Source: Bidens hawaiensis
Taxonomy: Eukaryota > Streptophyta > Magnoliopsida > Asterales > Asteraceae
NCBI GenBank assembly: GCA_021521415.1
Contig: JAIQDT010000168.1
Location: forward strand, 372,001 to 436,000
Length of the DNA stretch: 64,000 nucleotides
Reading direction: 5' to 3'
A model generated the notes under the pieces. That model saw nothing but the letters and a program-made list of their open reading frames with translations. It was not told where the DNA came from and ran no database searches. A program made the translations under genes and the position numbers. This document shows, piece by piece, positions 10,833 to 21,354 of this stretch. How positions within the stretch are numbered: position 1 is the first letter of the stretch; every line of letters begins with the position of its first letter.

Positions 10833-12280
10833 ATGTGTGATCGCGCTGTCGGGCGCAAGCCCATTCAGCAGCACATCCCTCGCACCATACAGTACGATGG
10901 TCAGGAGTTGCAGCCCATTCCTGACATCGATCCAGAGGAGTTTATAGGCGATAGGCGCCGCACGCGGCACCAGGTGCTCAGATTTAGCATCACGTCCGAT
11001 GAGTACGCCATGTTCTCCCGCATTCGAGGTACGCAGCTTCCGGGACTGAGGACATTTGATTGGGCTTTATTGGGTACCTTGGAGGTGGAGACTAGGATTC
11101 GGGGGATGATATCAGATCAATGGTTGCGAGTTCTCGAGTGTGACCCGACTTCGTATGTCAAGCTCACACGCGAGTTTTATTCGACGTTCTGATATACGGC
11201 CCCCGATTTCAACGAGCCACATGCCGTGTCGTTCTCACTTGGACGACACGTGTATGAGATGTTTGTCCTAGATTTTGCTGTGGCTACTGGCCTTTATACG
11301 CGGGAGATGTTCATCCCGCGTTTTTTCAGAGTGTGTCTGTGGTTACACGATGCACTCCCAGGCGGACCGACTGTTTTGGCTCATTAAACCTCAGTTAGCT
11401 CAGTTCTGGGGGCAGATCGCGGACGGGGCCCACTCGAGCTCTATAGTGGCGTCTTCCATGAGGGACCCCGTCCATCGTTATACACACCGTATAGTTACAT
11501 ATACTATCGCTGGCCGCCATTCGGGCCGAGACAAGTGTAGCAACTTCGATCTGTTGTGCCTCCTGCCTATCATCACTAGCAGGGAGGCCAACATTGCGAT
11601 GCTGCTCCTCACATCTTTTGGTAGAGGTCGGAGTCTACAGGGGGGCGACTGCCCAGTTAGCACCAGGTCTGTATATCACCAGGATTGCACAGAGCCTGAG
11701 AGTTTTTGACAGATATTCGGTCAGGTACTTTACCCCAGAACCGGCTACACAGAAGTTTGACTTGGTGGATGCTCGGAGAGCCAGGATTTGTGAGATGCAT
11801 GATCCACCCACGCTTATCCAGGACCGAGAGGGACCACTGGTACCACCACCAGAGGGTAGTGCTGCTGCCGTTTCACTACATAGGGGGGTCCCGACACATA
11901 GGCAGCATGCTCTGATCCCACGCATTGAGCGCCCTCAGCAGCAGCATCCGTTGAGACAGGCCTCATCATCCTCATCATCACAACAGCCACCGTAGCCGCC
12001 TGTTACACTTCACATGTTATTTCAGCAGCAGCGGCAGATATTGGAGGAGGTTTGGGCCGAGAGGGAGGAGGCTCGAGCCCATCGACATGAGGTTCATGCC
12101 GAGATGGAGGAGGCTCGAGCCAATCGACAGGAGACGCGGGCCCACATGGCTTGTCATGATGATTACTTTCGTTTGTTATTTGTTGCTTCGCAGGTACCAC
12201 TCCCACCTTCATTGACTATTATAGTGGAGCAGCCAGTGGATCCACAGGATGACATGGATGATACTCCACCTGCACAATAG
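10833..12280 (+). pseudogene. Athila env-like / ORF-1-type protein (broken)
   Basis: The ORF starts MCDRAVGRKPIQQHIPR and is open to the TGA at 11190-11192. It then reads on in frame (YTAPDFNEPHAVSFSLGRHV) to about 11390, shifts frame (FWLIKPQLAQFWGQIADGAH, to about 11600), and shifts again to 11594-11995, where a Ser/Gln-rich stretch ends at a stop. A Glu/Arg/Ala-rich, probably coiled-coil part follows (12014-12280). The position after pol and the content match the extra ORF of Athila elements, whose function is unproven. I see no clear signal peptide or membrane segment. The start is chosen because it follows the predicted splice acceptor directly. Confidence 0.7.
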
Positions 12281-13031
12281 ACTTTTGGTTACCTTTTTAT
12301 TTTATTTTGTTTTTATTCTCATGGTCTGTATTATTTTAATAATATATTATTGGGAATATTTTATGGGTAACTGGTTGGGCGTCTATGTATATATATCTTT
12401 TAAGATCTGTTGTGTTTGATTCATTTGTATATTATGTTGTAACCGAACTTTGTGGGTGTTGTACGCTATAAACCCTCACGAGACCCCACTCGTCCTCCCA
12501 GGCTACCAGGAGGTTTAAATGGCTTGTTGCATATGCTAAATGCAATCGTGATTCCTACGAAAGTGAGTTAGGTCTTTTAACGTTTTTAACTTGTTTAACA
12601 AAATTTATTATAAAACAACTTAATTTGGCTTAGTAATTGTTTTAATAAAATTAACATAAAATCATTTTCATAACTCTTAAAAGACCTATGTCTTACACTT
12701 GTGAGAAGCTTGCTTCTACACGTCTCGAGGATTTGTAGGTTCGATTGTCAGTTTGGTACTTGGTCGAGACGAGAGAAAACAAGTGTTTATGAAGGTTCGC
12801 GAGCCGACTGGTCCTTTTCCAGTCTCATTGATATAAGGTGATTTAAGTTTCATAATTTATTTTGTATTATTAGTTTAAATATTAAAAGTATAATTGTATA
12901 ATTGCTAGTAGAGCCATCACATTTGAGCCCCGAATTTTTAAATTTCTTAACAGTCAAAAAGTCAATTTCAACCCCGTCCCACAAATTTTCATTAATTGCT
13001 TAAATATTTAACATCGAGGACAATGTAAACC
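12281..13031 (+). other. Athila 3' non-coding region
   Basis: AT-rich sequence without coding potential lies between the env-like ORF and the polypurine tract. The inverted pair TTAACGTTTTTAACTTG / TTAACATAAAATC near 12577-12665 is too weak to call a structure. Confidence 0.5.
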
Positions 13032-13057
13032 TCAAGTGTGGGGATGGGGGAAATTTG
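13032..13057 (+). promoter_or_regulatory. Athila polypurine tract
   Basis: TCAAGTGTGGGGATGGGGG is followed by AAATTTG. A G/A-rich run at this place after the env-like ORF is the expected plus-strand primer just before the 3' LTR. The LTR itself is missing; only about 15 bases follow before Tat sequence. Confidence 0.65.
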
Positions 13058-13068
13058 AAAATTTTAGC

Positions 13069-14069
13069 CCGATAGTACCTCGAAGAGTGTTCATCCGCAA
13101 TTCTTCTTCATTATTATTAGTGGAAAGAATTCGTGCGGATGGAACTCCTATTTCAGCCGGGATCATCGCTTCAGTGCCGTATGTCAAATTGAATGGCGTT
13201 TATGAATTGCTCGTTTTCTTCTGTGTACGGAATCCCAGAGCATGTGGGGTAGTTTATCTACCCATCCCGTTCTTTTGGTACACAGTCTTGATTTAATTCC
13301 ATGTTTAATGGTTCGATTGGCCTTTCCGACCTAACCATTGGCCTGCGGGTGGGCCACAGATGAAAATACTTGAGTGATCTGTAGTTCTTTCAGCCACGCT
13401 TGAAGCCCACCATCCGAAAACTAGGTTCCATTGTCACGGATCAATTCTTGCAGGAGGCCAAAACGACAAATGATGAACTCCCACAAGAATATTTTGATGC
13501 TGGACGCAGTAATGGAAGCAACTGGTTTAGCCTCCACCCACTTAGTGAAATAATCGATTGCCAGATCAAGAATTTGATGCGTACCGGGTCTTCTGGGAAT
13601 GAACCCATGATATCAATTGCCCACTTCTGGAACGGCCACGCAGATGCTACTGACACCAACTCATTCTTTGGTCTTAGGGTATTGGGAGCATGGCGCTGGC
13701 ATGAATCACAATTTATGATTTCTTACACTGCGTCCATATGCGTTCCCGGCTAATAGTACCCCGCATTCATGAGTTTAGCCACCACCATTCTTGGACCCGC
13801 GTGAAGACCACAAATGCCCTCATGGATTTCCCTTATCAAATAGTTTGCGTCCTCGGCATCCACGCATCTCAAGAGTGGGCCAAGGAAGGATCTGCGGTAC
13901 AAAACACCATCTTGTACTTGATAGTTTAGGGCTTTGTGCCTGATCTTCCGGGCCGCTGCTTTTTCTTCTGGGAGAATTCCTGATGTTAAGTATGTCACAA
14001 TTGGTGTCATCCAGGATTCAACTCCGGTTTGTATGACCAACACCTGATGTTGCTGGATAGAGGGATGGT
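13069..14069 (-). pseudogene. Tat integrase (broken)
   Basis: Reading from 14043 down: ILPEEKAAARKIRHKALNYQ and DGVLYRRSFLGPLLRCV, the zinc-binding His pair (IREIHEGICGLHAGP), the Cys pair (INCDSCQRHAPNT), catalytic Asp 1 (KWAIDIMGSFPEDP, near 13610), Asp 2 (ELIRDNGT, near 13435) and then HPQANG*VGKANRT near 13345. There the catalytic Glu is Gly and a stop precedes it. The C-terminal YGTEAMIPAEIGVPSARI lies near 13165-13110. Several frameshifts occur. The domain ends abruptly near 13069 against Athila. Confidence 0.88.
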
Positions 14070-14074
14070 CGAGG
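14070..14074. repeat. target-site duplication of element A, left copy
   Basis: CGAGG directly precedes the LTR start TGTAAGG. The same five bases directly follow the other LTR at 23214-23218. This pair fixes the exact ends of element A. Confidence 0.95.
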
Positions 14075-14552
14075 TGTAAGGTCCCGGTTCCGGTGCCCTA
14101 CATTGTTGTTGGATTTACTCATAAACACAGTTCTATATATCAGAGTTAATTAAAACTTTTGAGGAATAATAATAACAGTCAACCATTCATTACAAACATT
14201 CGTAACTTGTCTTTTAAAACATAACATAAATGATATTATCAAAACATCATGAAAAATCTTCAGATGCCAGCCTCTTCAAATCCTGCCATGTGTCCCACTC
14301 AAACCAGCTGTCTCAGTTTGTTAACATGCGTGCATACTAAAAGTCAGCTACGCTGAGTGATTTCTGGTTAATCAGGAAACATACATTACATTCACATACT
14401 TACATAAATACGTATTTGAAGATACATACCTTTATCTTTCCTTTCATACTTACATACGTTCATTCTTACTTCCATACTTACATACATACATACTTTCATT
14501 CATACATATACGTTTTAAAGAGCATTCTGCCTTATAACTTTCGTATATATTA

Positions 14553-14712
14553 TTAGGGTCTGTTCCCTAAATTCGCGGATATTGTTAGGGTCCGTTCCCT
14601 ACATTCGCAGTTATTATTAGGGTCTGTTCCCTAAATTCGCAAATATTATTAGGGTCTGTTCCTTACATTCGCAGATATTATTAGGGTCTGTCCCCTACTT
14701 AAACCATACCTT
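14553..14712. repeat. five 32 bp tandem repeats in LTR
   Basis: TTAGGGTCTGTTCCCTA-type units start at 14553, 14585, 14617, 14649 and 14681, an exact 32 bp period. The other LTR has three units (21682, 21714, 21746). Each unit contains the near-inverted AGGGTCTGTTCCCT. Confidence 0.93.
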
Positions 14713-15149
14713 TCATTCGTGATATAACCATACATACCTTTCTTTAAATAATCATACTTTCGTACATACTCATTTCATTACGTACTTTCATACTTACACA
14801 TATTATGCAAGGCATACTGATATTACTTTCCCCGTTGATACGTGCAATATCCGAAGATCGTTCACGCACCGACGAGCTTTCATTCATACATTCATACATA
14901 CTATCACATAGATCATAATAGCATACACTTACCATTTAAGTAAGTGTATTAACATTCACATTGAGTATGCACACAACCTCGAAACCATAACAAGGAAGTG
15001 GGGCTAGAAACTCATCTGAACTCGGTCATGTTCACCGTTAAAGGTTATTCCTTTCTTTAGCTGTGCGCGACTAACTGTATAACGATTACACGTAGTAATT
15101 TAACTATTACTACCCAAGTTGTATTTCTAGTTTAGTATAACCCTCGAAG

Positions 15150-15240
15150 AACGGGGGTCCAGGGCAGCGTCCCTGGCAGCAGGGTTCTAGGGGCGGCAGC
15201 CCCTAGCAGGGTTCAAGGGGCAGAGCCTCTGGATGGGGTC
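15150..15240. repeat. GC hairpin cluster in LTR
   Basis: TAGGGGCGGCAGCCCCTA (15188-15205) is a 7 bp-arm inverted repeat. It is followed by an AGGGGCAGAGCC..CT hairpin and preceded by CCAGGGCAGCGTCCCTGG. The cluster recurs at 1795-1855 and 22215-22305, making it a constant feature of this LTR family. It would form stem-loops in RNA. Confidence 0.8.
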
Positions 15241-16259
15241 GAGCTTCCAGGTTGGCTAGGAAAATTTTTATTTTCATGAACTGTCTTAACACATTTTTCA
15301 TTAGAATTCTAATTTATTATTTTATTTTCTAACTCATAAAGTCCAGGGATCTTTATGTCATTATTTGAAAGTTTATTTCATTACTCTGCTCTTTAACGAT
15401 GGGGCTCATAACGAATGGACTGATTCGTTATCTCTTAACGAATGGACCTCTATCACGAATGAACCATTATAACGAATGAACTCTCATAATGAATTGGTCT
15501 TTATAACGAACTGGTCCTTATAACGAACTAGCCTTTATAAAGAACTGTTCTTAAACGAAAGATCATAACGAACTGCTGCTAATTCGTTAGTTTTCCTTAA
15601 CGAATGGGCATAACGAATTACTGTTAATTTGTTATTTCTTCGTTAACGAATTAGGGTTGGGTCAGAGAATGTCAGAACATTCTCTGACAAAACCTTAACC
15701 TCGTACGCCGCCTTTCCGGCGTTGCGTACCGGAAAACCGGGCGGTGGTCGGAAAAGCGTATTTTACCCCATTTTACACCGTTTTTCACCGTTTTTTGTCC
15801 CGTTCGATCTAGATCTGAGTTAGGGTGACCCCTAAGCTCATATTTTGATCGGTTTATACATGATTCCATCCGGATCTCGTGACATGAACGGTTTAAGGTG
15901 TCGGCTCGTCGTTTCGCGACTAGATCTGGCGGGTTTGGATCCATACAATATCGTACTATCATTACCTCGGATCGATACTCGGGTTTTCTTTGGTTATTTC
16001 GGCTAAGGAGAAGGAGAGAGAGAGAGATTAGAGATAGTTTAAGTGTGTGTTTTGGATGGTGTATGGAATGGATGAGAATGAGGGATTTAATGGATAATAA
16101 TGGTACTTATACCATGAGTTATGGGCTTAAGACCATGGTTTTTCTCCTTTCCTTATTAACCCAAGTCCATTACCCATATTAATTAACCTAACACAAGCCC
16201 GACTCATAATAACTCATATTTTATTTTCATAACCGAAACGAGAAAAACAGGATGTTACA

Positions 16260-16278
16260 AGTCTTCCCTCCTTAAAGA
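16260..16278 (-). promoter_or_regulatory. element A polypurine tract
   Basis: On the minus strand AAGGAGGGAAGACT lies directly before the 3' LTR start (TGTAACATCC). Purine content and position fit the plus-strand primer. Confidence 0.8.
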
Positions 16279-16302
16279 GGTTTGGTCCCCGAAACCTAAC
16301 TA

Positions 16303-19300
16303 CTAAAGAAACAATCCTGGGTAAAACTTGCGCATCTCATCTTCAACTTCCCAAGTAGCATTTGATCCTTTACGGTGCTTCCATATCACCTTTACCAAAG
16401 GGATAACTTTATGACGAAGTTGCTTTTCCTTGCGGTCAACGATCTCCACAGGCTGCTCGATATAGTTTAGCTATTAATCAATATCGATGTCTTCTAACGG
16501 CACATGTGACGTGTCATCAGCTTGGCACTTTCTCAGATAAGAAACATGAAAGGTTGAATGAATTCCTTCTAACTCCTCGATTAAATTTAGATTGTAAGCC
16601 ACTTCACCCACGTGATCCACAATCTTAAATGGTCCAATGAACCTCGGGCTTAACTTTCCCCTGTTTCTGAAGCGAATAATTCCTTTCCAAGGCGAGACCT
16701 TGAGCTTCACATTATCACCAACGTTAAACTCGATTGGTCGTCGCCTCTTATCAGCATACGACTTCTGACGATCTTGAGCAGCTTTCATTTTTGCTTTGAT
16801 CTGATCAAACTTTGAAGAGGTTTCTTGCACAACTTCCAAACTTCGAATCTCCTTCTGATCAATCTCTCCCCAACACACAGGGGTTCTACAACGGCTACCA
16901 CATAGCATCTCAAACGGTGGAATACCAATACTCGAATGGTAACTGTTGTTATAAGAGATTTCTGCCAGATGCAGATGATCATCCCAACTTCCTCCAAAGT
17001 CTAAAACACAAGCACGTAGCATATCCTCAAGGGTTTGGATAGTCCTTTCAGACTGCCCATTTGCTTGAGAATGGTACGCTGTATTGATGTTCAATCTTGT
17101 TCCCATAGCTTCATGGAACTTCTTCAAAAATCTTGAAGTGAAGCGAGTATCTCTATCGGACACGATCGATAATGGCACTCCATGCTTAGCCACAACTTCC
17201 TGTATGAACACATTTGCCAATACCTTCTACGATATGGCTTCTCGTATAGGCAGAAAGTGAACACTTTTCGTCAAACGGTCCATAATCACCCAAATGGTAT
17301 GATGATGTTTAGCTGTACGGGGTAGCTTAGTTATGAAGTACATGGTGATGTGTTCCCATTTCCATTCAGGTATCTCCAAAGGCTGCATCTTCCCATAAGG
17401 TTTCTAGTGTTCAGCCTTGACTTGCAAATAAGTTAAGCACTAAATAACATAATCCACTACATCATTCTTCAAACCCGGCCACCAGTAGTCTCTCTTTAGA
17501 TCTTGATACATCTTGGTGGATTCCGGATGAATCGAGTATCTCGACTTGTGAGCTTCATCTAAGATTCGACCTCTAAGATTTCCATGGCGTGGAATCCACA
17601 TACGGTCAAACCTAATCTTAACACCATGAGTGTTTTCCATCAGCTCGTCTTGCTGTCCGACCATTATTTCTTTCTTTCTTCATTAGTCCTTCATACGCAA
17701 GCACCTCAGACTGCACCTCGATGATTTCTCTAAAGAGATTTGAGTTAACAATGAACTTATACGACTTCAAGGTTGTAATGACTTCTTTATTCTTACGGCT
17801 TAGCGCGTCGGCGACCACATTAGCATTACCAGGATGGTATTTGATATCATAGTCATAGTCCTTGATCAACTCTAACCATATTCTTTGTCTCATGTTCAAC
17901 TCTTTCTGCTCGAAGAAATACTTTAAGCTCTTATGATCGGTGTAAATAGTACACTTAGTACCATACAGATAATTTCTCCATATCTTTAGAGCATGCACTA
18001 TTGCTGCTAGCTCAAAGTCATGTGTCAAATAAGTACTCTCGTGAACTTTCAACTGTCTGGATGCATTAGCTATCACTCTTCCTCGTTGCATTAGCATGCA
18101 GCCTAAACCACAATGCGAGGCATCAGTACAAACAACCAAATCCTCATCACCTTCGGGTAGAGCAAGGATTAGAGCTTGTGTGAGCCTCTTCTTTAATTCC
18201 TCAAAAGCTTCCTCCTAGAACTTAACCCAACTGAATACTACGGTCTTTCTGGTCATTCCGATCAACGTTGCGATATCTTGGAGATGCCTTCGATGAGTCT
18301 CCTGTAATAGCCAGCCAACCCTAAGAGATTTCGTATATTAGTCAGGTTTTGCGGAGTCTTCAAGTTTGCTATCGCCTCGATCTTAGCTGGGTCCACGGTA
18401 ATCCCCTCAGGGTTGATCACGTGACCAAGAAACTGCACTTCACGCAACCAAAATGCGCATATTGAAAACTTAGCATACAACTTCTCTTCCTTCAAAACCT
18501 CCAATACTTCTCTTAGATGTTCAGCATGGTCAAACTCGCTTTTTGAATAGATTAATATGTCGTCAATAAAGACGATGACTGACTCGTCTAATGGTCGACA
18601 TACCCTATTCATGATGTCCATAAATGTTGTGGGAGCATTCGTTAAACTGAACGACATCACGGGGAACTCGTAGTGTCCATACCGCGTCTGAAACACTGTC
18701 TTTGGGATGTCTACCTCTTTTACCTTTAGATGATGATACCCTGATCTAAGGTCTATCCGCGAGAACCAGCTCGAACCTTGTATTTGATCAAACAAATCAT
18801 CAATCCGTGGCAACGGATATCTGTTCTTCACTGTAAGCTTGTTCAACTCACGATAGTCTATACATATTCTCATACTTCCATCCTTATTCTTAACAAACAA
18901 CACTGGTGCACCCCACAGGGAAACACTTGGTCTTATTAAACTTTTATCGAGGAGTTCTTGCAGTTGGGTCATCAATTCTTTCATCTCGGATGGCGCCAGG
19001 CGGTATGGTGCTTTCGCGACGGGCTGGGCTCCTGGTACTAAGTCTATCTGAAGTTCTGTCTCACGCTCTGGTGGAAACCCCAGAAGGTCCTCAGGGAACA
19101 CTTCTAGATAGTAGCACACAACAGGAACATCTTTCACTTCTCTTGCCTCAGCCGTAGCTTTGACAACATACGCCAGGTAGGCACCGCACCCTAGCCTTAA
19201 CAAACCTTCGGCTTTTATCATTGCAATGACATTAAGCCCTGAACTTTCTTTATCATCATAAACCGTCACCATACCACCATCCAAGGATTTTAACCTTATT

Positions 19301-19453
19301 AATCTTCTCTTACACACTATCTGAGCCTCAAACTCAGATAGCCAATCCATTCCCAAAACCACATTGAACCCTCCAAAGGTCATGACATACTAGGTAATAG
19401 GGAACTTATGTCCCTCTAATTTTATCTTACAATCCTTAACCATTCTCAATATT
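16303..19453 (-). pseudogene. pol: element A pol: RT, RNase H, integrase, chromodomain (broken)
   Basis: From 19383: [11 protein letters not shown], then RT with [32 protein letters not shown] and the intact catalytic FIDDILIYS (near 18565). RNase H (18139-17618, in a shifted frame) has CTDAS, DFELAAI, TDHKSL and VVADALSRK. The integrase zinc region is near 17600-17470. Catalytic site 1 reads HITMYFITKLP, where family members have Asp in place of Tyr; sites 2 (SDRDTRF) and 3 (NGQSERT) are present. The C-terminal chromodomain (16303-16470: EIVDRKEKQLRHKVIP, VKVIWKHRKG, ATWEVEDEMRKFYPGLF) follows two adjacent stops. Chromodomains tether integration to heterochromatin. Frameshifts lie near 18250, 17680 and before 19383. 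Confidence 0.92.
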
Positions 19454-20937
19454 CTATGAGATCTCACTCGTGTTTTCTACTTTAAAAGTTTCAGGCACAC
19501 GACAACATTTCATCTTTGCTAACTTACTAAATGTCGTAGCTACAAAACTTCTATTTGCACCTGAATCAAACAGTACTGAAGCAGATTTACAGTTTACTAG
19601 AAACGTACCTGTCACAAAATCAGAAATTTGTTTGGCCTGTTCTTGAGTCAGCATATAGGCCCTAGTCTTTGGCCTCACTTGTTTAGCATCTTTCTTCTCA
19701 CCTCCTCCAGCTTCATCGCCCGTACAAGCCCTTGCTAGGTGACCGGTCTGCCAGCACCTATAACACGTGGGCTTTGCATGGCAATCCTGGGCAAAGTGCC
19801 CCATCTTCCCACATTTGTAACAAGAATTCGACCCTAGCTTGCACTTTCCTCCGTGGTACTTTCCACACTTGTGACACACATCGTAACCAGTACCCCACTT
19901 GCACTCACCAGCGTGCATCTTACCAAAATTCTTGCACGACCTCGTCTCCCACACTTTATGTCTCTTATCTCTAGGGTTCCATGCTTGGGTACCAGGTCGC
20001 TTGGTAGGAAAACCCACTTATTCTCTTTCTTCTCTTCAACCACCACCTCATCCACAGCCAGATCCTCGTAAAACATCTTTGCAAGTTTAACAGCAGAATT
20101 GAAAGTAGCATGTTTACTTTTCTTGACCAAAGTACAGACGTTCTGTGGTAGTCCCCTTACATAACACTTGATCCTTTTGGCGTTGGTGTTCACCATTTCA
20201 GGCACCAACCTCGACATGCGGTTGAATTCAGTAGTATACCCGCGGTGTGTTATCCTTCCCGCCTTCAAGTTTAGAAACTTCATTACGGCCCTTTCAACCT
20301 CAGCATTAGCACACAACATTTTCATCACTAACTCCTTCAGGTCATCCCATCTCATCGCCTTAATTTCTTCTCGAGTCTTCCTTCGTTCCACCGACTCCCA
20401 CAAGTACATGGCCTCCTCGCTAAACGACTGAGTAGCATAACCTACTGCTTGGTCGGGATGGCATTCGCTATTTTAGATAACCTTGTCCATTGCGGTTATC
20501 CACTAGAGAGTAGCGATTGCGTCTCCTAAACCAGTCAGTTTTGGCGGGTCACAACCTTTGAGTGACTTGTAGTTACACCCGCCTTGGCCTCTTCTTTTGT
20601 CATCAACTATCACAGACCGAACTTCACTCGAGTCGCCTTTCTCTCTCTCGTCGTCCTTCTTACCATTCTCTCCTAACATCTCAAAGGTTCTTGCATGGCT
20701 TCCAGCAGACTTTTCAGGTTGTAAGTTCTTTTCTGCAGCAGCTACAGCTTGAGCAATGGCTGCCTGAACAGCAGGGTCAAGTTGATACCATTAATTGTTG
20801 CTCAGATTCCGTCCAGCCACACTTCCTTCTTCCCCTGTGTTATTAGCGGATTCTACAGAAGGTTCTCGGATAATACGTGGCCTACCACGACACCCAGTAC
20901 GACCTCCTTGACCGACGACCTTTCTTGCCCCGGCCAT
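19454..20937 (-). pseudogene. gag: element A gag and protease (broken)
   Basis: The ATG at 20937 begins MAGARKVVGQGG. Stops occur near 20790, 20500 and 20473. The gag core is at 20409-20010 (YLWESVERRKTREE, TTEFNRMSRLVPEMV, IKCYVRGLPQNV). A frameshift near 20000 leads into four zinc-knuckle-like motifs in a row: CKNFGKMHAGEC, CHKCGKYHGGKC, CYKCGKMGHFAQDC and CYRCWQTGHLARAC. The protease active site follows as VLFDSGANRSFVA (near 19575-19540). Four knuckles are more than the one or two usual for plant gag; the first has Phe for the second Cys. Confidence 0.88.
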
Positions 20938-21337
20938 TCGTATTCAATAAGGAAACACAAACATCATCACTTAAGGAACCATTTAGTACAAGGATAGTAA
21001 GGCTAACAGGTAATAATAGAGGCCAACTGTGATTAGCTAATCACCTTACTCTTCATGTCCTATACACTTCCCTTTGTGAGTCCACTTGTGATAGTTCTAC
21101 TTCTAACAGTTAAACAGTCAAACAGTTCATATAATCATATACACCTATCCCTAGCATTTAAGCTAACTTCCTTACACATTCTTACCTCACATGTGAAATT
21201 AATCACATACTTTACCTTTACTTGGCTTGCTTGAGTGACACATGGCTTCCTTGAACTGACATATTCTTTCTTTTCATACTTACGTCCCATTCTCTGTTCG
21301 AGTCTAAGCACGTAGGATGCTTAATTTTCTTGAACTC
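20938..21337 (-). other. element A 5' leader
   Basis: About 400 bases lie between primer site and gag start. They are T/C-rich on the plus strand, without ORFs of note. They should hold packaging and translation signals, but I recognise no specific motif. Confidence 0.5.
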
Positions 21338-21351
21338 ATGCTCTGATACCA
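21338..21351 (-). promoter_or_regulatory. element A primer binding site (tRNA-iMet)
   Basis: On the minus strand TGGTATCAGAGCAT begins 3 bases inside the 5' LTR end. It is complementary to the 3' end of plant initiator methionine tRNA, the standard primer of many plant LTR elements. Confidence 0.92.
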
Positions 21352-21354
21352 ACT

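Larger units (their letters stand above)
2881..13068 (+). mobile_element. Athila-like Ty3 retrotransposon, both ends truncated
   Basis: The order gag, PR, RT, RNase H, INT, long non-coding spacer, env-like ORF and polypurine tract matches the Athila lineage. The body is about 10.2 kb, and neither LTR is in place. The left end abuts an LTR fragment of another family. On the right, only some 15 bases follow the polypurine tract before Tat integrase coding begins on the opposite strand. The gag-pol frame is interrupted by many in-frame stops and at least three frameshifts, so the copy cannot make proteins. It is an old fragment. Confidence 0.88.
14075..16259 (-). repeat. element A 3' LTR (2185 bp)
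   Basis: Runs from TGTAAGGTCCCGG to GGATGTTACA on the plus strand; element orientation is minus. It matches 21355-23213, but with an extra ~150 bp segment of CATAC-rich sequence near 14400-14545 and two more copies of the 32 bp repeat. It contains GC hairpins near 15150-15235, AACGAA-rich sequence (15395-15650) and a GA-rich run (16012-16036). The small open frames inside are not genes. Confidence 0.95.

Noticed and set aside
10833..12280. Env-like ORF as a true viral envelope
   Set aside because: No signal peptide, transmembrane segment or fusion peptide is visible; only the position after pol suggests it.
21338..21351. tRNA-like sequence (also at 50680)
   Set aside because: Only the last bases of tRNA-iMet are matched, beside an LTR; these are primer binding sites, not tRNA genes.
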